From the NCBI GenBank assembly GCA_964497095.1, contig CAZCCL010000030.1, forward strand, positions 1 to 24,268: a stretch of 24,268 nucleotides of DNA, written 5' to 3'. Below the pieces are notes generated by a model, which saw nothing but the letters and a program-made list of their open reading frames with translations, ran no database searches and was not told where the DNA came from. The DNA comes from CAVPLM01 sp964497095. Its GTDB lineage: Bacteria; Actinomycetota; Thermoleophilia; RBG-16-64-13. Shown in pieces: positions 1 through 7,271 of the stretch (position 1 is the first letter of the stretch; every line of letters starts with the position of its first letter). Position numbers and translations under genes: made by a program.

Positions 1-1040
1 AGCGGACTGTGCAGAATATTGACCTAGTAATCCAGCGTGAGGTCATCTACTGGACGGACCCGAGCTACTCCGGGCCCTATCCGGCGAACTACCGGCGGGT
101 GACCGTGACGGTCAGCGCAGCCGATCACGAAAGGCTCGCCCCCGTCCAACTGACCAGCAACGTGGCCGGCGGCGCCCCAGGCGGGACCCTGGACATCACT
201 GTGACCGATCGACAGGGCCACCCGGTGCCGGACGCTCGGATCGTAGTGACCAACGATCACCTGTGGCCGCACGTGAACATCAATTCCCCCGCGCTCAGAA
301 CCGACAGCAACGGGCACATGCTCATACCGGGGCTGCCCCCGGATGATACTCCGAACTACTACGTTGAAGTGTCCAAGACAAGCTACAACGAGGATTGGAC
401 CGACCCCATGGTGGTGGTCCAGGACGGGCTGCCCTACTTGCCGTTGGAATTCATAATCGACCGACTGGCCGATCTTCGGGTGCGGGTGGTCGACACTATG
501 GGAGCGCCAGTGGAGGGTCTGACCGTCTCGATCGTCGGCCCCGTGGGATTTGATGAGACGATCACGCCGTCGGCCGATGGCCACCTGTTCAGCGACATCC
601 GTTACTCCACCGATCTCGATCCGTATATCGTGCGCCTAGTGGAAGGGCAAGGATACGACCCTGTTTCCGAAGGGGTGACACTGGAGCCGGGCGAATACCG
701 CGAGGTCGTGCTCACCGTCCCTGCCGGCGGTCCGACGACGACGCTTCCCCCAAGCACTACTACGACCATCGCCCCCACCACCACGACCACGGCACCGGGA
801 GCCACAGGCAACCTCACGGTGCGGGTGCTTAGTTCTGATAGGCACCGCGCGATTCGTCGCGCTAGGGTGAACCTTGAGGGACAGACCATGCTGACCACCC
901 GCGACGGCTACGCCTATTTCTCCAATCTGGAGTTGCGCACGTACTGGATGGTGGTGACGGCCAACAACTACTACCAATACAGCGGCAACGTGGTGATAGA
1001 TGGCTCCACCTCAGTGGTCGTGTATTTGGTCCCCAACTAA
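1..1040 (+). CDS. Minor type IV pilin-like protein with three carboxypeptidase-regulatory-like modules (5' partial)
   Basis: The reading frame is open to the window edge, so the N-terminus, where a prepilin signal would lie, is missing; the GTG at 9 is probably not the start. Numbering from that GTG, residues 5-36 (EVIYW...RRVTVTVS) resemble the C-terminal strand region of PilV-like minor pilins. Three beta-rich modules follow, each with the 'V.D..G.PV..A.V.' then 'D..G' layout of the carboxypeptidase regulatory-like/CNA-B type fold: about 59-150, 154-238 and 267-343. A Thr/Pro-rich linker (242-263) separates the last two. The protein is probably exposed on the cell surface or at a pilus tip, perhaps binding a ligand. 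It ends with TAA 2 bp before the next pilin gene, so the two are likely co-transcribed. The module assignment is by pattern only. An unrelated secreted beta protein is the main alternative. Confidence 0.6.
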   Translation, partial: RTVQNIDLVIQREVIYWTDPSYSGPYPANYRRVTVTVSAADHERLAPVQLTSNVAGGAPGGTLDITVTDRQGHPVPDARIVVTNDHLWPHVNINSPALRTDSNGHMLIPGLPPDDTPNYYVEVSKTSYNEDWTDPMVVVQDGLPYLPLEFIIDRLADLRVRVVDTMGAPVEGLTVSIVGPVGFDETITPSADGHLFSDIRYSTDLDPYIVRLVEGQGYDPVSEGVTLEPGEYREVVLTVPAGGPTTTLPPSTTTTIAPTTTTTAPGATGNLTVRVLSSDRHRAIRRARVNLEGQTMLTTRDGYAYFSNLELRTYWMVVTANNYYQYSGNVVIDGSTSVVVYLVPN

Positions 1041-1042
1041 GG

Positions 1043-1786
1043 ATGGTCGTGACGGTGAGTCGAGCATTCCATCGGCGCGGGCCCTCGCGGCGCAACGGGC
1101 GCTTCTCCCAGCAGGAGGCGCGCCGTTGGCTCAGCTTCTCCCATCGGCTTCGCAAGGAAAGCGCCTTCAGTCTGATCGAGCTCTTGGTGGTGGTGCTGCT
1201 GGTGGGTGTAGTGAGCGGAGCGGCCTTCGGAATCCTCTACAGCGTCTCCGGGGTGTTCCACTCCCAAGAGGTGCGCGTGCAGAACCAGGACGACGCGCGC
1301 GTGGCCATCAACCAGGTCACCCGATACCTGCGGATGGCCACCTCGTCGGCCGACAATCAGACCAGTCAGTCTAACGCCATCCTCACCGCTCTCCCGCAGG
1401 ATGTCGAGTTCTACTGTGACACCGACGGCGACGACCTGGCCGAGAAGACGCGCTACTACCTGGACGGGCAGTCCCTGAAGATGCAGACGGTCGACCCCGT
1501 CTGGCAGACTTCACCCGAACCGCACTGGAGCTATCCGGCTTACACCGAAGACGGAATTGTGATCCAGGACGCGGTTCGCAATGGAAGCGACCCGGTGTTT
1601 CGCTACTATCGCTACGACGACGGCGTCCTCGAAGAGTTCACTCCCACCACCGCTGCTCTCAAGCAAAGGATCGTAACCATCGCGGTCTCGTTGACGGTGA
1701 ACGAAATCCCGGAGTTGGCCAGGGGAAACGTTCAACTGGCCACCGAGGTTCAGATACGGCAGAGGTATGAAGGAGGCCTGGAATGA
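1043..1786 (+). CDS. Type IV prepilin-like protein (PilW/pseudopilin type)
   Basis: The protein has 247 residues. A long basic leader of about 41 residues ends in ESA, followed by FSLIELLVVVLLVGVVSGAA. That is the class III prepilin signal: cleavage before Phe42, with Glu46 as the conserved Glu5 of the mature protein, and a hydrophobic helix to about residue 66. The -1 residue is Ala instead of the usual Gly, which prepilin peptidases can tolerate. The rest (about 75-247) has the 'Q.DAR.A...VTRYLR' helix seen in PilW/GspJ-type minor pilins, then a beta-rich domain. The start is uncertain: ATG 1043 has no good ribosome site, whereas GTG 1049 lies 5 nt after AAGGA, giving 245 residues. It overlaps the next gene by 4 bp (ATGA). 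Expected role: an inner-membrane-anchored subunit incorporated into a pilus or pseudopilus. Confidence 0.8.
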   Translation: MVVTVSRAFHRRGPSRRNGRFSQQEARRWLSFSHRLRKESAFSLIELLVVVLLVGVVSGAAFGILYSVSGVFHSQEVRVQNQDDARVAINQVTRYLRMATSSADNQTSQSNAILTALPQDVEFYCDTDGDDLAEKTRYYLDGQSLKMQTVDPVWQTSPEPHWSYPAYTEDGIVIQDAVRNGSDPVFRYYRYDDGVLEEFTPTTAALKQRIVTIAVSLTVNEIPELARGNVQLATEVQIRQRYEGGLE

Positions 1787-3357
1787 GCGCGCGTCGCGCC
1801 ACCCGTCGATCGCCACAGGGGCTTCGCCATCGAGCGACCGCGAAGGTGGATGGCTGTCGTGGCCTGCACCGCCAAGAGCAGGGGTACGTCCTCATCCTCA
1901 TGATGCTGATATTGGTCGCGGCCGGCATGATGGCGGCAACACTGCTCGGTGCCGTGGTCGTCAACCAGAACCACGTGGCTCGAGACCGTGCCTATACGGA
2001 GTCGCTGGCCGTCGCTGAGGCCGGCCTGAATCAGTATCTGTGGATGGTGGCGAGCGGTGAGTCATCGGAGATCAACGATTTCGCCATTCCTGGGAACCCG
2101 GGCCCCGACCCGCGCAAGCAGACCTTCACCCTCGAGGACGCCTACGACGGCAGCGTCAAGGGTGACTACACCATAGAGGTAACGCCGCCCTCGGCGGACG
2201 ATTCGCGCATCTTGGTTAAGGTGACCGGCGCCTCGGAATCGCCGGCGGACGTACCCCGTACGGTGAGCGCACATATCGGGAGACCGGCCTTCAGCGAATA
2301 CGTCCTCCTGGTGGACGAATCGGTGTACATAGGCGGGCCGCTGTCGCGTGTGTGGCACGGCAAGACTCATTCCAACACAGGCATCCGCATAGAGACGAGT
2401 AACATCAACGACACGGTCACCAACGCCCGGTCGACATACACATACGGTAGTCAGACCAAGCCCGGCATCTGGTCCGAGGACGTACCGACGAACGACCCCT
2501 CGCGGGCACTCTGGAATTTTCCAGTCCCGCCGATCGACTTCGGCACGGTCACCTCGGACTTCGTCAGACTGAGCGGCTACGCGACCGGGGTCCACAACCT
2601 GCCCTATGTGACCCCGACCGCCCCGGGCAGGGCTCACGGGTGGTACATTCTCATCGACTCCAATCAAACGTACCGGGTGGCGCAGGTCACCTACGAGTAT
2701 GAGAACAAGAGCTGGAACGACGGCAACAACAATAGGGGCGGCTACCTGACGTATGGAACACTCAGCGCTCCTCGGGCGTACCCTAATCAGGGCGTCATCT
2801 ACGCAAACGACAACGTGTGGGTGGAGGGCACGGATGTCACCGGCAGGCTGACCATAGCCTGCTCGGGCCAGCTCAATCCGCCCGGCCAGCGGGATGCCAC
2901 CAGCATCAACATAGTCGGCGACCTGACCTACGCGGAGAAGGACGGGACCTGTGCCATCGGGCTCATCGCCCAGAACAACGTCAAGATCCCCATGTACGCC
3001 CCCATGGGGAAGTCGGGCATTCCTCTTTCCAACGTGTCCATGGAGATAGACTGCGCGCTGATCGCGCAGCAGGGCGCCGAGTTCGTGAGCTTCGACAGCT
3101 CGGGCAGCTCGAGCGGTTGGGGTCCGCGCCGGGGCCTGCTCACCATCTTCGGGTCGGTGTCCTCGTTCCAGACGCCCTTCCGGCGGACGTCCCCCATCTC
3201 GGGATCGAGCAACTACGCCGGCTTCGAAGAGGGTGAGAACGTCTATGACGGCTTCTTGCTCCACAACCCGCCCCCGCACTTCCCCACAATAGGCTCCTAT
3301 CAGATCCTCGACTGGCAGGAACTGCCCAAGAGCCAAATGGTGATCGCCGGTCCGTAG
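1783..3357 (+). CDS. PilX-like pilus assembly protein with large beta-rich C-terminal domain
   Basis: The protein has 524 residues and begins at an ATG preceded by AGGAGG at good spacing, overlapping the previous stop by 4 bp. Residues 33-60 (EQGYVLILMMLILVAAGM...) form one N-terminal hydrophobic helix after a basic leader. The following 'Y.ESLAVAEAGLN.YLW' (71-87) is the typical PilX N-terminal signature. From about residue 170 the protein is beta-rich with a 'HGKTHSNTGI' element (about 195) and later 'GVIYANDNVWVEG', 'INIVGDLTYAE' and 'IGLIAQNNV'. This resembles the repeated-strand domains (DUF4900-like) found in many Gram-positive PilX-type proteins. It likely primes pilus assembly or sits at the tip with the two upstream pilins. 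I see no enzymatic motif. It converges on dut 35 bp downstream. Confidence 0.72.
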   Translation: MSARRATRRSPQGLRHRATAKVDGCRGLHRQEQGYVLILMMLILVAAGMMAATLLGAVVVNQNHVARDRAYTESLAVAEAGLNQYLWMVASGESSEINDFAIPGNPGPDPRKQTFTLEDAYDGSVKGDYTIEVTPPSADDSRILVKVTGASESPADVPRTVSAHIGRPAFSEYVLLVDESVYIGGPLSRVWHGKTHSNTGIRIETSNINDTVTNARSTYTYGSQTKPGIWSEDVPTNDPSRALWNFPVPPIDFGTVTSDFVRLSGYATGVHNLPYVTPTAPGRAHGWYILIDSNQTYRVAQVTYEYENKSWNDGNNNRGGYLTYGTLSAPRAYPNQGVIYANDNVWVEGTDVTGRLTIACSGQLNPPGQRDATSINIVGDLTYAEKDGTCAIGLIAQNNVKIPMYAPMGKSGIPLSNVSMEIDCALIAQQGAEFVSFDSSGSSSGWGPRRGLLTIFGSVSSFQTPFRRTSPISGSSNYAGFEEGENVYDGFLLHNPPPHFPTIGSYQILDWQELPKSQMVIAGP

Positions 3358-3359
3358 GT

Positions 3360-3401
3360 AATCGTGAGAAAGGGCGGAAGAGACTCCCTCCGCTACCGCC
3401 C
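3360..3401 (-). terminator. Possible intrinsic terminator of the dut operon at the convergent gene junction
   Basis: GGGCGG (3372-3377) and CCGCCC (3396-3401) form an inverted repeat, with a competing inner stem GCGGA/TCCGC (3374-3378 with 3389-3393). Read on the minus strand, the stem is followed by TTTCTCACGATT, a modest U-rich tail. It spans the last codons of dut and the short gap to the plus-strand pilin operon. No U tract follows on the plus strand, so it would mainly stop the dut transcript. The tail is weak. Confidence 0.4.
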
Positions 3402-3821
3402 GCTGCTGCCGAAGCCTCCCTCACCCCTAACCGTCCCGGGCAGGTCGACCGTCGCGACAAACTCGGCGTTTTCCACCTTCTGCACGACCAGTTGGGCGAT
3501 CCTCTCGCCTACGCGGACGACGAACGGATCCTTCCCCGAGTTGTAGAGCGACACCCGCACTTCGCCGCGATAGCCGGCATCGATCAGGCCGGGAGAATTG
3601 ACTACCATGATCCCGTGTTTGAAGGCAAGGCCCGAGCGAGGCTGGACGAAACCCGCGTATCCCCAGGGTATGGCCAGAGCCAAACCGGTACCCACGTCCC
3701 GACGCTCGCCGGGAGGGATGGCGACCTCTTCCACCGAGAAGAGGTCGGCGCCCGCGTCGCCAGGGTGCGCCCGCTGAGGAAGCTTGGCCGCCGGGTGAAG
3801 GAGCTTGACCGCTAGTTCCAC
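3393..3821 (-). CDS. dut: dUTP diphosphatase (trimeric dUTPase)
   Basis: Hydrolyses dUTP to dUMP and pyrophosphate, which keeps uracil out of DNA and feeds dTMP synthesis. The 142-residue length fits the homotrimeric family. All five motifs are visible: HPGDAGADL (19-27), PRSGLAFKHG (61-70), NSPGLIDAGYRGEV (75-88, with the catalytic Asp81 and Tyr84), ERIAQLVV (106-113), and the C-terminal P-loop-like RGEGGFGSSGR (132-142) that closes over the substrate. The start is GTG 3821, with TGAGG about 6 nt upstream. It is the last gene of the minus-strand run, 90 bp after the aminotransferase stop. I see no clear promoter in that gap, so read-through is likely. Confidence 0.95.
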   Translation of the reverse strand: MELAVKLLHPAAKLPQRAHPGDAGADLFSVEEVAIPPGERRDVGTGLALAIPWGYAGFVQPRSGLAFKHGIMVVNSPGLIDAGYRGEVRVSLYNSGKDPFVVRVGERIAQLVVQKVENAEFVATVDLPGTVRGEGGFGSSGR

Positions 3822-3911
3822 TCGCGCCTCACCCTGGCCTGACCGGGCAAGTCGGGTTTGGAGGCCGTGTCGCGCGCGCAGCGGACGCTCACACTCACGG
3901 TAGCCGCGCCC

Positions 3912-5075
3912 CTAGAGTCTAAGCGAGCGCTCGATGCGCTCCACCGCCTCGGCGATGCGATCGTCGGGGGTGGTAAGAGACAGCCTCACGAAGCCCTCTC
4001 CCGCCGGACCGTACCCCGACCCGGGAGTGACGACCACGGCCGCCTGCTTCAGCACGTGCTCGCTGAAGCCGGCCGACGTGTACCCGGAGGGCACTGGGAT
4101 CCACATGTAGATCGTCCCTTTGGGTTTGGGCACCTCCATGCCCACCGACACCAGCGCCTCGGCCAGCAGGTCGCGGCGGCGGCGGTAGACCTCGCACATT
4201 TCCTGGACGAAACTCCACGGACCGTTGAGCATGAACGCGGCTGTGCGCTGAAGAGCGTCGAAGACCCCGGAGTCCAGATTGGTCTTGAGACGCCACAGGT
4301 GGGCCAGGATATCGTGGTTGCCGACCGCGAAGCCGATGCGCCAACCGGTCATGTTGAAGGGCTTGGAGAAACTGAACAGCTCTACGCCCACATCCTTGGC
4401 GCCGGGAGCGGCGAGGAAACTGGGGGCCACATAGCCATCGTAAGTGAGTTCGGAATAAGCGTTGTCGTGGACGACGGCAATGTCGTACTTCTTGGCAAAG
4501 GCCACCACCCGCTCGAAGAAGTCGTCTTCCACCACGGCCGCGGTGGGATTATTGGGATAGCCGATGAACAGTACCTTTGCCCGGCGGGCGGCCTCTTCGC
4601 TCATCTCTTCCAAATCGGGGAGAAAGCCCTTCTCCGGGCGCAGGAGCAGATACCGGACCTCCGCTCCTACCAGGAGGGAGCCTCCGGCGTATACGGGATA
4701 GCCCGGATCGGGCACCAGAGCGAGGTCGCCGGCATCCAGGAGCGCCCAGCAGATATGAGCCAGACCCTCCTTGGCACCCAGGAGGGGGAAGAACTCCTTC
4801 GCGGGATCGAGTTCCACGCCGAAGCGGCGTTTGTAGAAGGATGCTGCAGCCTCGGCGAACTCGGGAAGGCCCCAGTTGCTGGGGTAGCGGTGGTTGCGAG
4901 GGTCGGCCACCTGGCGCTGCATCTCTTCTACCACGAAGGCCGGGGTGGGCAGATCGGGATCGCCGATCCCCAGGCTGATGACGTCCACCCCGCTCGCGCG
5001 CTTCTCGGCGATCCTGCGCTCCATCTCGGCGAAGAGATAGGGAGCCAGGTTGTCCATCCGCCGGGAGAATCGCAC
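3912..5075 (-). CDS. dapL: Probable LL-diaminopimelate aminotransferase (class I/II PLP aminotransferase)
   Basis: The protein has 387 residues from GTG 5075, chosen because GAGGAGG lies 5 nt upstream and the family start 'FSRRMDNL.PYLFAE' follows at once; the longer frame to 5204 runs into dapF. Fold-type I PLP residues are visible: GYPNNPT (Asn175), HDNAYSELTYDGY (Asp204, Tyr207), SFSKPFNMTGWRIGF (PLP lysine Lys238, Arg246). The opening 'IAEKRASGVDVISLGIGDPDLPTP' is typical of DapL and its near relatives. DapL converts tetrahydrodipicolinate plus glutamate directly to LL-diaminopimelate, skipping the acyl-blocked steps. It lies just downstream of dapF, whose substrate is DapL's product, which favours this role. 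Related alanine/aspartate-type aminotransferases share the motifs, so the exact substrate is inferred. Confidence 0.8.
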   Translation of the reverse strand: MRFSRRMDNLAPYLFAEMERRIAEKRASGVDVISLGIGDPDLPTPAFVVEEMQRQVADPRNHRYPSNWGLPEFAEAAASFYKRRFGVELDPAKEFFPLLGAKEGLAHICWALLDAGDLALVPDPGYPVYAGGSLLVGAEVRYLLLRPEKGFLPDLEEMSEEAARRAKVLFIGYPNNPTAAVVEDDFFERVVAFAKKYDIAVVHDNAYSELTYDGYVAPSFLAAPGAKDVGVELFSFSKPFNMTGWRIGFAVGNHDILAHLWRLKTNLDSGVFDALQRTAAFMLNGPWSFVQEMCEVYRRRRDLLAEALVSVGMEVPKPKGTIYMWIPVPSGYTSAGFSEHVLKQAAVVVTPGSGYGPAGEGFVRLSLTTPDDRIAEAVERIERSLRL

Positions 5076-5101
5076 CGCTGCCTCCTCGTCTGTCGGTTGT
5101 G

Positions 5102-5126
5102 GTCGGTGGCCTGTAGTCGGTGGCCT
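5102..5126. repeat. 14-bp tandem repeat between dapF and the aminotransferase
   Basis: GTCGGTGGCCT occurs at 5102-5112 and again at 5116-5126, a period of 14 bp. A degenerate third unit (GTCGGTTG) lies just before. On the transcribed minus strand this reads as two AGGCCACCGACYAC units between the dapF stop codon, which falls in the first unit, and the GAGGAGG ribosome site of the aminotransferase. Confidence 0.6.
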
Positions 5127-6096
5127 AGCCGCGGGCGGGCTCGTCTGCGGATTCCCCGGAGGCGGTCGTCCCGGCGACGGCGGCCGCGCCTTCCACCGGG
5201 TCACCTGCGCCCGCCGGCCAACCCAGCCGGCGCAGGAACTCAGAGGAAAGCTCGCACGAGAAGACCTCTTCCGCGGACCCGGTCATGAAGACCGGCCATC
5301 CGTCGCCCCCCTCGGGGCCTACCTCGATGACCAGGTCTCCACCCAGAAGATGCACCAATACCGGGCTCTCCAGCAGCCTCAGGCGCACGCAGGCGGCTCC
5401 TACCGCCGTGGCTCCGGTCCCACACGCCTGAGTCTCCCCCACACCCCGCTCCCAGACCCGCATGCGCACCGAACCGTCCGGCTCCACGCGGACGAATTCC
5501 ACGTTCACCCGATTGGGGAAGACAGGGTGGCGCTCGACGGCGGCGCCCACGCCGGCCACGTCGAAGGTCGCGGGGTCGTCCACCTGGATGACGCAGTGAG
5601 GGTTACCGACGTCGACGAAGGTGAAGCCATACTCCTCGCCGGCCGCGATAAGCCGGGCATCGACGACGTCGCCGTCGGTCGGGATTTCGGCCCCCGGAGC
5701 CGCCGCGACGTTCGCGCTCCGAAAACGGGCCCGGCCCATGTCGACGCGCACCGACCCGTTCGAGAGGAGCCGGGGCCTGATGGCCCCCGCCAGGGTCTCC
5801 ACGACGAACCCCGGCTCCGCCACCGCCCCCGAGCGGGCCAGGTAGCGGGCGAAGATGCGGATCCCGTTGCCGCACATCTCCGGCTCCCCGCCGTCGGGGT
5901 TGAACACCCGCATCCGGGCTACGGCCCCGGGGACCGTCCCGGTCGGTCGGCCGTGGAGGAGGATACCGTCGGCCCCCACCCCCAGATGGCGATCGCACAG
6001 CAGGCCGATGACCTCGGTGGTCAGTGGTCCGGGCAGGGCCGACTCGTCGACGACGAGATAGTCGTTACCCAGCCCCTGCCACTTGGCCAGCTTCAT
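5125..6096 (-). CDS. dapF: Diaminopimelate epimerase
   Basis: Interconverts LL- and meso-diaminopimelate, supplying meso-DAP for peptidoglycan and for lysine synthesis. It uses two cysteines without a cofactor. Both are present: Cys75 in EMCGNGIR and Cys225 in QACGTGATAVG. The opening KWQGLGNDY (5-13) and VGNPHCVI (163-170) are also standard. At 323 residues it is longer than the usual ~275; the extra length is a C-terminal Ala/Gly/Glu-rich tail from about 292 that looks disordered. The start ATG 6096 overlaps the miaA stop (ATGA), indicating translational coupling. It pairs with the downstream dapL-type gene and, functionally, with dapB further away in this window. Confidence 0.95.
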   Translation of the reverse strand: MKLAKWQGLGNDYLVVDESALPGPLTTEVIGLLCDRHLGVGADGILLHGRPTGTVPGAVARMRVFNPDGGEPEMCGNGIRIFARYLARSGAVAEPGFVVETLAGAIRPRLLSNGSVRVDMGRARFRSANVAAAPGAEIPTDGDVVDARLIAAGEEYGFTFVDVGNPHCVIQVDDPATFDVAGVGAAVERHPVFPNRVNVEFVRVEPDGSVRMRVWERGVGETQACGTGATAVGAACVRLRLLESPVLVHLLGGDLVIEVGPEGGDGWPVFMTGSAEEVFSCELSSEFLRRLGWPAGAGDPVEGAAAVAGTTASGESADEPARG

Positions 6097-7271
6097 GAGC
6101 GATGAGACCCCCTCGTGCGGTCGCCGGACCGGGCGAGCGCCAGGATGTCCTGCGCCACGTCCAGGGGTTCCCGGTCCTGGGCGTCAATGATAACAGCGTC
6201 CTTCAGCTTCCGCAGCCAGGTGAGCTGGCGGCGGGCGTAGCGACGGGTCGCCGCCGCCACCTGCATCACGGTGTCTTCCAAAGTCTGCTCTCCGTCCAGG
6301 AAACGGCAGATCTCCGGGTAGCCGATGGCGCTGCGTATGCCGGGTCCCCCCGGCCGGGACTCCTCGGGACTTCGCGCCTCCCTGAAGCGTCGCACCTCCT
6401 CCACCGCTCCCTTCCGCAGCATCCGTCCGGCTCGGAGATCGATACGGCGGTAGAGTTCCTTGCGATCCGCCACCAGTCCCACCAGCAGGGTGGGATGGTC
6501 GTAGGCCGGCGTCCACAGATCGGCGCGGCCCGACCACTGTCGCCCCGTGAGGGTGATGGCTTCGAGAGCCCGTATCACCCGGCGGCTGTTCCTGGGGTCG
6601 ATCGCCACCGCAGCCTCCGGATCGAGACGCACGAGCTCTTCGTAGAGGACGGCGACGCCTTCGCCGGACGCGCGTGCCTCCAGGCGCGCGCGCAGCTCAG
6701 GGTCGCCTCCCGCAGCCACGTCCAGCGGCGCCAGCGCGGCCCGCATGTAGAGCCCGGTCCCCCCCACCACGAGAGCCCATCCCCACGTCGACAGGTCCTG
6801 CTCTATCAGGGGCCGCACGTACGCAGCGTACTGGGCTACCGAGAACTCCCGGTCCGGGTCGACGAACCCCACCGCCACATGGGAGATGGTCTTCACCGGC
6901 GCGACCGGCGTCGCTCGGGAGACCGAATCCACGTGGGAGACCGGCTCCGCGGAGGAGGTCGTCCCGCCGTCGTCGCCTGTCGGCTGGTTGGTGAGGACCG
7001 GGAAGCCCCGGTAGACCTGCATAGAGTCGCAGGAGATGATGCGCCCCGGACGCCCGGCACCGGTCGCCGGGGAGCCGGTCCCCCGGGCGCGGCTCCCCGG
7101 CGTCGAGCCCGGCGGACGAGGCCATTCCTCGGTCAGTCGCTTCGCCAACGCCAGGGCCACCGCGGTCTTGCCGACACCCGTGGGCCCCAAGAGCCCGATG
7201 ACCACACCGGCCTCTCCGGCCGTCTCGGCGCCGCCGGCGCCCGCAGCGATGTTGGGGCCGCCCGCACTCAC
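6093..7271 (-). CDS. miaA: tRNA dimethylallyltransferase
   Basis: Transfers the dimethylallyl group from DMAPP to N6 of A37 in tRNAs reading UNN codons, producing the i6A substrate of MiaB encoded just upstream. From GTG 7271 it has 392 residues: P-loop GPTGVGKT (29-36), IISCDSMQVYRG (78-89, general-base Asp82), GGTGLYM (170-176) and DPRNSRRVIRALE (225-237). The GTG overlaps the miaB stop (GTGA). GTG 7205, preceded by GGAGAGG, is an alternative start giving 370 residues. The longer frame to 7760 lies inside miaB and is spurious. The protein exceeds the usual ~310 because of two low-complexity inserts, about 48-76 and 99-126. 'FPVLTNQPT' follows the DSMQVYRG motif, a form I associate with Thermoleophilia-type MiaA. 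Confidence 0.93.
   Translation of the reverse strand: MSAGGPNIAAGAGGAETAGEAGVVIGLLGPTGVGKTAVALALAKRLTEEWPRPPGSTPGSRARGTGSPATGAGRPGRIISCDSMQVYRGFPVLTNQPTGDDGGTTSSAEPVSHVDSVSRATPVAPVKTISHVAVGFVDPDREFSVAQYAAYVRPLIEQDLSTWGWALVVGGTGLYMRAALAPLDVAAGGDPELRARLEARASGEGVAVLYEELVRLDPEAAVAIDPRNSRRVIRALEAITLTGRQWSGRADLWTPAYDHPTLLVGLVADRKELYRRIDLRAGRMLRKGAVEEVRRFREARSPEESRPGGPGIRSAIGYPEICRFLDGEQTLEDTVMQVAAATRRYARRQLTWLRKLKDAVIIDAQDREPLDVAQDILALARSGDRTRGSHRS

Noticed and set aside
735..795. Thr-rich linker as a phase-variable simple repeat
   Set aside because: The Thr/Pro codons are varied and there is no uniform tandem DNA unit prone to slippage.
2062..3336. 424-codon open frame on the minus strand opposite the PilX-like gene
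   Set aside because: The plus-strand frame has a strong ribosome site, a PilX signature and operon context; the minus frame has only Arg/Val/Asp-rich low-complexity sequence.
5076..5204. N-terminal extension of the aminotransferase
   Set aside because: Pro-rich sequence running into the end of dapF; the GTG at 5075 has an excellent ribosome site and family-typical N-terminus.
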